Made by a program: the position numbers and the translations under genes. A stretch of 64,000 nt of DNA from an uncultured Rhodocyclaceae bacterium (lineage in GTDB: Bacteria > Pseudomonadota > Gammaproteobacteria > Burkholderiales > Rhodocyclaceae). Within the stretch, counting starts at the first letter, position 1, and each line of letters begins with the position of its first letter. The stretch is from contig OU015322.1 of NCBI GenBank assembly GCA_907163225.1, forward strand, positions 372,001-436,000, written 5' to 3'. Positions 57,582-64,000 of the stretch are shown here, piece by piece. The notes beneath the pieces are model-generated. The model made no database searches, was not told where the DNA came from, and was given only the letters and a program-made list of their open reading frames with translations.

Positions 57582-59840
57582 ATGGATTCAAATCAGAAAA
57601 TCACCCAGCCGCTCTTCAGTTATCGCAAATTCTGGGCGCACCGTTTCGGTCCTGCGCCATTCCTGCCCATGTCTCGCGCCGATATGGATGCGCTGGGCTG
57701 GGATTCGTGCGACATCATTCTGGTGACCGGCGACGCCTACATCGACCACCCCAGCTTCGGCATGGCCTTGATAGGGCGTTTGCTTGAAGCTCAGGGCTTT
57801 CGTGTAGGCATTTTGTGTCAGCCTGACTGGAATTCTGCGGTCGACTTCAAAAAGCTGGGAAAACCGAATCTGTTCTTCGGCGTCACCGCCGGCAACATGG
57901 ATTCGATGGTCAATCGCTATACGGCTGACCGCAAGATCCGCTCTGATGATGCCTATACGGCGAATGGCGAGCCAAACAAACGGCCGGATCGGGCGGTGAC
58001 CGTCTATGCCCAGCGTTGCCGTGAGGCGTATCCGGGCAGCATCGTGATTGTCGGTTCGATCGAAGCCAGCCTGCGCCGCATTGCGCATTTTGACTATTGG
58101 TCGGACAAGGTTCGGCGCTCGGTACTGCCTGACTCGAAGGCTGACATGCTGTTTTTTGGCAACGCCGAGCGCGCCATTGTCGAGTTTGCCCATCGGATTG
58201 CCAAAGGCGAGAAGGTATCCGAGATTCGCGATTTGCGCGGCACTGCCTTCATGGTGCCGACCGGCTGGCTACCTTCTGATGACTGGGATGCCATGGATTC
58301 AACCTCGGTCGACACACCGGGGCCGCTGGTCAAACATGCCGATCCGTATGCCATGGAAAGTGGCTCAAATTCGCGGTCGACCGCAGCACCGCCGGGTGAA
58401 CACAGCGTCCGCATCGTGTCTCGCGAGGAGCGGCTGGCGGGGCGTCGCGAACGCCGGGCGCACACGGTTATCCGCCTGCCGTCCTACGAACAGGTCAAGG
58501 ATGACCCGGTGCTCTACGCGCACGCCTCGCGCACTTTTCACCTCGAATCCAACCCTGGCAACGCCCGGGCGCTGGTTCAGGCGCACGGCGAGCGAGATGT
58601 GTGGCTGAATCCGCCACCGACGCCGCTTACGACGGAAGAACTAGATGCGGTGTATGAGCTGCCATACGCCCGTCGTCCGCATCCAGCCTACGGTGATGCC
58701 AAGATTCCGGCCTGGGAGATGATTCGCTTCTCGGTCAATATCATGCGTGGCTGCTTCGGCGGCTGTACCTTCTGCTCGATCACCGAGCACGAAGGCCGCA
58801 TCATCCAGAGCCGCTCCGAAGAATCAGTGATCCGCGAGATCGAAGAAATGCGCGACAAGACGCCCGGCTTTACTGGCGTCGTCTCCGACCTCGGCGGGCC
58901 GACCGCCAACATGTTCCACCTAACCTGCAAAGACGAAAAAATAGAGTCTGCCTGTCGCCGGCTATCCTGTGTGTATCCGGACATCTGCGAGAACATGAAT
59001 ACCGATCACAGCAAGTTGATCTCGCTGTACCGCAAGGCGCGCTCGCTCAAAGGCGTGAAGAAAGTGCTGATTGGCTCCGGCCTGCGGTACGACTTGGCCG
59101 TGCGTTCGCCGGAATACATCAAGGAACTGGTCACGCACCACGTCGGCGGCTACCTGAAGATCGCCCCCGAACACACTGAAGAGCGGCCGCTGTCCAAGAT
59201 GATGAAGCCAGGCATCGGTTCCTACGATCGCTTCAAGCAGCTTTTCGACCGATTCTCACGCGAAGCTGGCAAGGAACAGTACCTGATTCCGTACTTCATC
59301 GCCGCCCACCCCGGCACTGAAGACGAAGACATGCTGAATCTGGCGCTCTGGCTGAAGAAAAACAACTTCCGCCTCGATCAGGTGCAGACCTTCATCCCGA
59401 CGCCGATGGCGATGGCGACGACCATGTACCACAGCGAGCGCAACCCGCTACGCAAAGTCACGCGTAGCAGCGAGCAGGTCGGTACCGTCCGCAACGGCCG
59501 CCAACGCAAGTTGCACAAGGCTTTCCTGCGCTACCACGACCCGGTCAACTGGCCGTTGCTGCGCGAGGCACTCAAGGAAATGGGGCGTTCCGACCTGATC
59601 GGCAATGGCAAGAAACAACTGATTCCCGCCTGGCAACCGGCCGGCGTGCCCGGCAAATCTCTCGACCATGGAAGCAAAGGTGGATCCCACGGTCAACCGG
59701 AAAAATCGGCCAAATTTCAAAAGCCCGATGTGGCTCAGCGCGTCGGACAGCGCCCCGCGCGCCAGCCTGGTCAGCCGGTCGCTCGGCCGGGCCGTCCAGC
59801 AACGCCACAACGAGCTCGCCCATCGGGACGCAAGCCTTAA
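57582..59840 (+). CDS. YgiQ-family radical SAM protein
   Basis: A 752-residue radical SAM enzyme of unknown reaction. A cobalamin-binding-like N-terminal region (about 25-200) precedes the radical SAM domain (about 370-640) with the cluster motif [18 protein letters not shown] (Cys-x3-Cys-x2-Cys). The start [17 protein letters not shown] matches the family N-terminus. The C-terminus after about residue 690 is a low-complexity Pro/Arg/Gln-rich tail, into which dispersed repeat copy I (59687-59722) is built in frame ([11 protein letters not shown]). The tail is probably dispensable. Confidence 0.9.
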   Translation: MDSNQKITQPLFSYRKFWAHRFGPAPFLPMSRADMDALGWDSCDIILVTGDAYIDHPSFGMALIGRLLEAQGFRVGILCQPDWNSAVDFKKLGKPNLFFGVTAGNMDSMVNRYTADRKIRSDDAYTANGEPNKRPDRAVTVYAQRCREAYPGSIVIVGSIEASLRRIAHFDYWSDKVRRSVLPDSKADMLFFGNAERAIVEFAHRIAKGEKVSEIRDLRGTAFMVPTGWLPSDDWDAMDSTSVDTPGPLVKHADPYAMESGSNSRSTAAPPGEHSVRIVSREERLAGRRERRAHTVIRLPSYEQVKDDPVLYAHASRTFHLESNPGNARALVQAHGERDVWLNPPPTPLTTEELDAVYELPYARRPHPAYGDAKIPAWEMIRFSVNIMRGCFGGCTFCSITEHEGRIIQSRSEESVIREIEEMRDKTPGFTGVVSDLGGPTANMFHLTCKDEKIESACRRLSCVYPDICENMNTDHSKLISLYRKARSLKGVKKVLIGSGLRYDLAVRSPEYIKELVTHHVGGYLKIAPEHTEERPLSKMMKPGIGSYDRFKQLFDRFSREAGKEQYLIPYFIAAHPGTEDEDMLNLALWLKKNNFRLDQVQTFIPTPMAMATTMYHSERNPLRKVTRSSEQVGTVRNGRQRKLHKAFLRYHDPVNWPLLREALKEMGRSDLIGNGKKQLIPAWQPAGVPGKSLDHGSKGGSHGQPEKSAKFQKPDVAQRVGQRPARQPGQPVARPGRPATPQRARPSGRKP
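59687..59722 (+). repeat. Dispersed 35-bp repeat, copy I
   Basis: CCACGGTCAACCGGAAAAAT then CGGCCAAATTTCAAAA. In frame in the tail of the ygiQ-like gene; close to the consensus over its whole length. Confidence 0.8.
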
Positions 59841-59860
59841 TCACAGTCTCGGAAACACTC

Positions 59861-60250
59861 ATGGAAAACACCACTACCACCTACGAAAAAATCGGCGGCG
59901 AAGCCGTCGTCGGCAAGCTCTGCGACCGCTTTTACGAGTTGATGGACACTGTTCCCCAGTTTCAGGGCATTCGCGCCATGCACCCTGCCAGCCTGGTCGG
60001 CTCCCGCGACAAGCTCTACATGTTCCTGTCCGGCTGGATGGGCGGGCCGGATTTGTTTGTCGAGAAGTTTGGTCATCCCCGTCTGCGCGGCCGCCATATG
60101 CCCTTTGAAATCGGCGTCGCCGAGCGCGACCAATGGGTCGCCTGCATGGTGCTGGCCATGGATGATGTCGGGATAGAAAAAACCTTGAGCAAAAAATTGC
60201 TGGAAAATTTTTTCCACACCGCTGACTTCATGCGCAACAAAGAGGGCTGA
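59861..60250 (+). CDS. Group II truncated haemoglobin
   Basis: A 129-residue 2-on-2 globin. Tyr25 at position B10, the proximal His79 in RHMPFEIGVAERDQW and Trp92 at G8 are the marks of group II. Such globins bind O2 or NO and are linked to oxygen delivery or NO detoxification. It starts 20 bp after the ygiQ-like gene and is followed by a terminator. Confidence 0.92.
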   Translation: MENTTTTYEKIGGEAVVGKLCDRFYELMDTVPQFQGIRAMHPASLVGSRDKLYMFLSGWMGGPDLFVEKFGHPRLRGRHMPFEIGVAERDQWVACMVLAMDDVGIEKTLSKKLLENFFHTADFMRNKEG

Positions 60251-60343
60251 GTGGGCAGGGCAGCTTTACTGCTCAAGCTATTCGCAGCCTCTTCAAAATG
60301 TGGAAATTTGCTTAAGGCTTGGATGGGCAAGCAGAAATTGGTC

Positions 60344-60377
60344 AAAAAAATAGCGTCAATCTGACGCTATTTTTTAT
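60344..60377. terminator. Bidirectional terminator between the globin and PEP-CTERM genes
   Basis: AAAAAAATAGCGTCA, ATC, TGACGCTATTTTTTATT. The A run before and the T run after make it work in both directions for the two convergent genes. Confidence 0.92.
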
Positions 60378-60423
60378 TACCTTTGCTCTTACCAGGCAAA
60401 AGGAATTTGGGGCTGATGCAGTC

Positions 60424-61383
60424 TCAATTACGTTTGCGGCGACGGGTGATCGCGCCAAGGAAGCCGAGACCAGCCAGCATCATTGCATAGCTTTCAGGTT
60501 CCGGAACCGGAGCGCCAATGTAGCTGTAGCCATTGGCCGAGCTCAATGTGCCTTCCAGCGCTGTTACGCCAAGATGAAACGAATGCGACCCGTCAAACAA
60601 GATGCTGCACTGGCCCATGACCGAACACAGTGCACTCATTTCAACCGAGTAATTCAGTGAGATATCTGTATTGGTTGGTACGTCAAGAATGGTGGAGATC
60701 GTCAAACTGCTGAGTTGTCCATTCGGCGCCGAATATGAACGTGAGTAAACGCCATCGTTCCAGATTTCCGAAATTGTGCTGGAGGGATGATTCAGTTCCA
60801 CATAGGGGCCAGCATTTGAATCCAGGGAAAGCCCCTTGTTGAAACTGAATGTTCCAAACGGCATTTCATAGTTATCTGACGGCATGTTGATATCCATGCC
60901 GTAGAGACTGAAGTTAGCATTGACTCGGCCGACCCCGGCGGTGTCGTAGGTAGTTTTCGCCAGTTCTGAATTCCGGATGGCGTCGGATGCAGAATAGCTA
61001 TAGGTGGCGGTGCTAAGAAAATTGAAAGACAAGCTAACTGCTAGCTTCGCGTAAGGGTCGCTATGCGCAACGTAGATGGTGTCATTGATCGATGCATTTG
61101 CCCAGGCGCCGGTCCATACCGTATTGTTGCCGGTCACTGCTTGCGTGCTAAGTTTGATCGTGCCAGTCGACGCGTCAACCAAGCCCATGGCTGAAGAAAG
61201 ACCACTGCTGGCGCTGAGCGTAGTGGCTCCGACCGGATCTTGAATTTGAAAATTTTGGTTTGCGTTGGATTTATCTGCCAGCAGGTCTGAGGTGCTGACG
61301 CTCAGCGAACTGGATGCGTGGGCGCTCCCCATTGAAATGATGGCTAGCGCGAGAACTCTTTTGATCACGGATGAGGATTCCAT
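60424..61383 (-). CDS. PEP-CTERM sorting domain protein
   Basis: A 319-residue secreted protein with a signal peptide (VLALAIISMGSAHA) and the C-terminal exosortase signal: VPEPESYAMMLAGLG, a hydrophobic helix and the basic end RRRKRN. The Ser/Thr/Asn-rich middle has no recognisable enzyme domain. It should be processed by an exosortase encoded elsewhere. ATG 61383 lacks a clear ribosome binding site; GTG 61368 is an alternative that shortens only the signal peptide. Confidence 0.88.
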   Translation of the reverse strand: MESSSVIKRVLALAIISMGSAHASSSLSVSTSDLLADKSNANQNFQIQDPVGATTLSASSGLSSAMGLVDASTGTIKLSTQAVTGNNTVWTGAWANASINDTIYVAHSDPYAKLAVSLSFNFLSTATYSYSASDAIRNSELAKTTYDTAGVGRVNANFSLYGMDINMPSDNYEMPFGTFSFNKGLSLDSNAGPYVELNHPSSTISEIWNDGVYSRSYSAPNGQLSSLTISTILDVPTNTDISLNYSVEMSALCSVMGQCSILFDGSHSFHLGVTALEGTLSSANGYSYIGAPVPEPESYAMMLAGLGFLGAITRRRKRN

Positions 61384-61428
61384 AAATAATTGAATGCAAA
61401 TTGTATATAAAGTTAAGCGTTTGGGCTA

Positions 61429-61446
61429 TTGCATTCGGATATCCAA
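61429..61446 (-). promoter_or_regulatory. Possible sigma-54 promoter of the PEP-CTERM gene
   Basis: Minus strand TTGGATATCCGAATGCAA has GG and GC separated by exactly 10 bp, as in the -24/-12 promoter TGGCACG-N4-TTGCA. It is 46 bp upstream of the ATG. PEP-CTERM genes in related bacteria are known to use sigma-54 with PrsR. Match is partial. Confidence 0.4.
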
Positions 61447-61546
61447 GTCATTCTATTACTCTTGTGCTGCAAGCGAACTGAACCTGCTGGAACAGCTAAA
61501 TCGAAATTTGTGGAAAGATCGAGAAAATAGGTGCCCTCGTACAAAT

Positions 61547-61579
61547 TTTATCGATTTTCGTTAGGAGGGAATCGATAAA
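61547..61579. repeat. Perfect 10-bp inverted repeat upstream of typA
   Basis: TTTATCGATT, 13-bp spacer, AATCGATAAA. It lies just upstream of the typA promoter and looks like an operator or a cruciform-prone site. Confidence 0.6.
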
Positions 61580-61601
61580 GGATGTTGCGGCGCAGCATCA
61601 G

Positions 61602-61610
61602 TGGTAGAAT
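61602..61610 (+). promoter_or_regulatory. Extended -10 promoter of typA
   Basis: TGGTAGAAT fits TG-N-TAGAAT. The -35 region is weak. Predicted leader of about 20 nt. Confidence 0.5.
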
Positions 61611-61637
61611 CTTGCCTTTGATTTTTCAGGCCTTCCC

Positions 61638-63479
61638 ATGTCCGCTCGTCCGATCCGCAACATCGCCATCATCGCGCACGTTGACCACGGTAAAACCACC
61701 CTGGTCGACCAGCTGCTCCGCCAGTCCGGCACCTTCGCCGCTCACCAGCAACTGGTCGAGTGCGTCATGGACTCCAACGACCTGGAAAAAGAACGTGGCA
61801 TCACGATTCTGTCCAAGAACACTGCAGTCGAATACCAGGGCGTGCACATCAACATCGTCGATACGCCGGGACACGCGGACTTCGGTGGTGAAGTCGAGCG
61901 CGTGCTGGGCATGGTCGATGGCGTGGTCCTGCTGGTCGATGCTGCTGAAGGCCCGATGCCGCAGACCCGTTTCGTCACTAAGAAGGCACTGGCCCTTGGC
62001 CTGCGCCCGATTGTTCTGGTTAACAAGGTTGACCGCGACGGTGCCGATCCTGATCAGGCAGTCAATCTGACCTTCGACCTGTTCGACAAGCTCGGCGCGA
62101 CCGACGAACAACTGGATTTCCCGATTGTTTACGCGTCCGGCCTCAACGGCTGGGCGGCCATGGAACTCGATCAGCCGCGCGAAAACATGATTCCGCTGTT
62201 CGATACGATTCTGCGCCACGTGCCAGCGCCGGATACCGATATCGAAGCGCCGCTGCAACTGCAGATCACCGCCCTCGATTATTCCTCCTACGTCGGTCGT
62301 ATCGGCGTCGGCAAGATCAATCGTGGCAAGGTCAAGACCGGTCAGAACGTGCTGGTCATGTTCGGTACCGAAGAAGAAGCGGCCGAACACGAGCGCACCC
62401 CGATCAAGGCCAAGATTGGCCAGGTGTTTGGCTATAAGGGCTTGAATAAGATCGAACTGGAAGAAGGCCACGCTGGCGACATCGTCCAGATTACCGGTAT
62501 CGAAGACCTGGTTCTTGGCTGTACCGTGACCGATCCGGAACAGCCGGAATCCCTGCCGCTGCTCAAGATCGACGAGCCGACCCTGTCCATGCAGTTCATG
62601 GTCAACACCAGCCCGCTGGCCGGCACCGAAGGCAAGTTCGTCACCAGCCGCCAGATCCGTGACCGCCTGCACAAAGAACTGCTGACTAACATGGCGCTGC
62701 GCGTGCATGACACCGGTAATGGCGACGTGTTCGACGTGGCTGGCCGTGGCGAACTGCACCTCGGCATCCTGCTCGAAAACATGCGTCGCGAAGGCTATGA
62801 ACTGGCCGTCGGTCGTCCGCGCGTCGTCAAGAAGACGATCAACGGCGTTGAGTGCGAGCCGTATGAGCTGCTGACGGTTGACGTCGAAGAAGACACCCAG
62901 GGTGGCGTCATGGAAAGCCTCGGTATGCGCCGTGGCGACCTGCAGGACATGGTGCCGGACGGTCGCGGTCGCGTCCGTATCGAATACCGTATCCCGGCCC
63001 GCGGCCTGATTGGTTTCCAGGGCGAATTCATGAACCTGACCCGCGGCAACGGCCTGATGAGCCACGTCTTCGACGAATACGCTCCGGTCAAGGACGGTAC
63101 GGTTGCCGAACGTCGCAACGGCGTGCTGATCTCCCAGGACAACGGCGAAGCCGTCGCCTACGCGCTTTGGAAGCTGCAGGATCGCGGCCGCATGTTCGTG
63201 GTGCCGGGCGACAAGCTGTACGAAGGCATGATCATCGGTATCCACAGCCGTGAAAACGACCTCGTGGTCAATCCGATCAAGGGCAAGCAGCTGACCAACG
63301 TCCGTGCCTCCGGTACCGATGAAGCCGTCCGCCTGGTGCCGGCCGTTCAGCTCAGTCTGGAAGCCGCCGTCGAGTTCATCGAAGAAGACGAACTGGTCGA
63401 ACTGACGCCAAAGTCAATTCGTCTGCGCAAGCGTTACCTGACCGAAATTGAGCGCAAGCGCTCGGTGCGTGGTCTGTAA
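61638..63479 (+). CDS. typA: Ribosome-binding GTPase TypA/BipA
   Basis: EF-G-like GTPase that helps 50S assembly and stress or cold adaptation. The 613-residue protein has the G1 loop [10 protein letters not shown] near residue 15, G2 ERGIT, G3 [12 protein letters not shown]4 NKVDRDGA, then EF-G-like domains and the BipA-specific C-terminus ([20 protein letters not shown]). It follows its own promoter and has a terminator after it. Codon bias is strong. Confidence 0.96.
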   Translation: MSARPIRNIAIIAHVDHGKTTLVDQLLRQSGTFAAHQQLVECVMDSNDLEKERGITILSKNTAVEYQGVHINIVDTPGHADFGGEVERVLGMVDGVVLLVDAAEGPMPQTRFVTKKALALGLRPIVLVNKVDRDGADPDQAVNLTFDLFDKLGATDEQLDFPIVYASGLNGWAAMELDQPRENMIPLFDTILRHVPAPDTDIEAPLQLQITALDYSSYVGRIGVGKINRGKVKTGQNVLVMFGTEEEAAEHERTPIKAKIGQVFGYKGLNKIELEEGHAGDIVQITGIEDLVLGCTVTDPEQPESLPLLKIDEPTLSMQFMVNTSPLAGTEGKFVTSRQIRDRLHKELLTNMALRVHDTGNGDVFDVAGRGELHLGILLENMRREGYELAVGRPRVVKKTINGVECEPYELLTVDVEEDTQGGVMESLGMRRGDLQDMVPDGRGRVRIEYRIPARGLIGFQGEFMNLTRGNGLMSHVFDEYAPVKDGTVAERRNGVLISQDNGEAVAYALWKLQDRGRMFVVPGDKLYEGMIIGIHSRENDLVVNPIKGKQLTNVRASGTDEAVRLVPAVQLSLEAAVEFIEEDELVELTPKSIRLRKRYLTEIERKRSVRGL

Positions 63480-63530
63480 AAAGACAAAATTGATTTTCAG
63501 CCAGCTCTGACGGGCTGGTTTGGGAAAACA

Positions 63531-63562
63531 AAAAAGGCGGCCCATTGGGTCGCCTTTTTCTT
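63531..63562 (+). terminator. Terminator after typA
   Basis: AAAAAGGCG, GCCCATTGGGT, CGCCTTTTTC; stem with flanking A and T runs, probably bidirectional between typA and the convergent EAL gene. A second hairpin (CCAGC/GCTGG) lies at 63500-63518. Confidence 0.88.
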
Positions 63563-63606
63563 GTCATGCCAGTATACCGATTAATGCAGGTGGATCTCTG
63601 AACGTT

Positions 63607-64000
63607 TTATCCTCGATTGCTACAGTCAACAAGAAATTTATCGGCAAATTCGACAGCTGGCAATGCCTTGCTGATCAGGTAGCCCTGAATGACATCGCAG
63701 CCCAGTTTTTCCAATAGCTGGCGCTGCGTAATGGTTTCAACACCTTCGGCAACGACCAGTAGCGAGAGGCTTTTGGCCATTGCGATGATGGCTCTGACCA
63801 TCGGTTCGCTACCAACGGCGCCGTCGTCAAGGATCAGGTTGTTGACAAATGATTTATCGATTTTCAATGTGCTGATCGGTAAGCGTTGCAGATAGGACAA
63901 AGACGAATAACCTGTGCCGAAATCATCAAGAGATATTGCTATCCCGGAATCACGCAAATGAAGTAATTGATCGACGCTGCTTTTGTCTGCTTCAAGTAGA
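63607..64000 (-). CDS. EAL-domain protein, C-terminal part
   Basis: About 131 codons of the C-terminus of an EAL phosphodiesterase; the gene continues beyond the right edge. [19 protein letters not shown] and [19 protein letters not shown] are typical, with LKIDKSFV. The upstream part, and whether a GGDEF domain is present, cannot be seen. The last codons (FLVDCSNRG) run over a degenerate dispersed repeat (63619-63652). Confidence 0.88.
   Translation of the reverse strand, partial: LLEADKSSVDQLLHLRDSGIAISLDDFGTGYSSLSYLQRLPISTLKIDKSFVNNLILDDGAVGSEPMVRAIIAMAKSLSLLVVAEGVETITQRQLLEKLGCDVIQGYLISKALPAVEFADKFLVDCSNRG
63619..63652 (+). repeat. Degenerate dispersed repeat at the end of the EAL gene
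   Basis: GCTACAGTCAACAAGAAATT then TATCGGCAAATTCG. Antisense to the last codons of the EAL gene. Confidence 0.4.

Noticed and set aside
58369-58397. GGTCGACCG site in the ygiQ-like gene as a degenerate repeat copy
   Set aside because: The tail is too poor (AATTTGAGCC only) to separate it from chance.
61626-63245. 539-codon minus-strand frame opposite typA
   Set aside because: Shadow of a highly biased gene; no start signals, and typA is unambiguous.

Overview
The window looks like a chromosomal segment of a betaproteobacterium, most probably of the Rhodocyclales (Dechloromonas/Azonexus-like). This rests on gene order and protein character: the rpsB-tsf-pyrH-frr-uppS-cdsA-dxr-rseP-bamA-skp-lpxDA/fabZ/lpxB-rnhB superoperon, a Dld-II/LutABC/LldP lactate locus, a PEP-CTERM protein and many GGDEF/EAL proteins. 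It is dense (about 52 genes) with no rRNA, tRNA, CRISPR array, prophage or insertion sequence that I could see. The assignment to a genus is inference.

Layout. 1-2.1 kb (minus): 5' half of glnD and map. 2.3-18.1 kb (plus): rfbD, then the translation / isoprenoid / outer-membrane biogenesis superoperon, with an extended -10 promoter and structured leader before rpsB and an attenuator-like hairpin between rpsB and tsf. 18.1-34.0 kb: a lactate-to-PEP carbon node. On the minus strand are lutA-lutC-lutB, a large inverted-repeat island, dld-II, lldP, uspA, ppc and ppsR; divergent from lutA are a FadR/LldR-type regulator and ppsA, with two TGGT-N3-ACCA operators in the divergent promoter region. Thus lactate uptake, D- and L-lactate oxidation, PEP synthesis from pyruvate, its regulator PpsR and the anaplerotic PEP carboxylase lie within 16 kb.

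34.3-40.9 kb: a sigma-28-like promoter drives a REC-PAS-GGDLF-EAL-REC-PAS protein overlapped by a small accessory domain gene and an HDOD gene; then ompR/envZ with a divergent small exported protein. 41-48 kb: tsaB, rimI, a family 4 uracil-DNA glycosylase with an N-terminus like the DNA polymerase III psi peptide, an LplT-like transporter, LysR, alr and radA. 48-54 kb: a GGDEF/EAL protein and an FtsX-type permease.

52.6-57.5 kb holds the most interesting locus: an apparently complete partner-switching module (RsbW-type kinase, STAS anti-anti-sigma protein, CHASE2-SpoIIE phosphatase) interleaved with an MBL-fold hydrolase, a secreted FecR-domain protein and an OmpA-like lipoprotein. No sigma factor lies beside it. 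57.6-64 kb: a YgiQ-type radical SAM protein, a group II truncated haemoglobin, a PEP-CTERM protein with a possible sigma-54 promoter, typA/bipA and the C-terminus of an EAL protein.

Across the window runs a dispersed 35-bp repeat (head CGGTCAACCGGAAAAA, tail GCCAAAATTNAAAA) in at least nine clear and five or more degenerate copies, on both strands, between and inside genes. One copy supplies the alr stop and the radA start. It is the strongest sequence-level signal not explained by genes.
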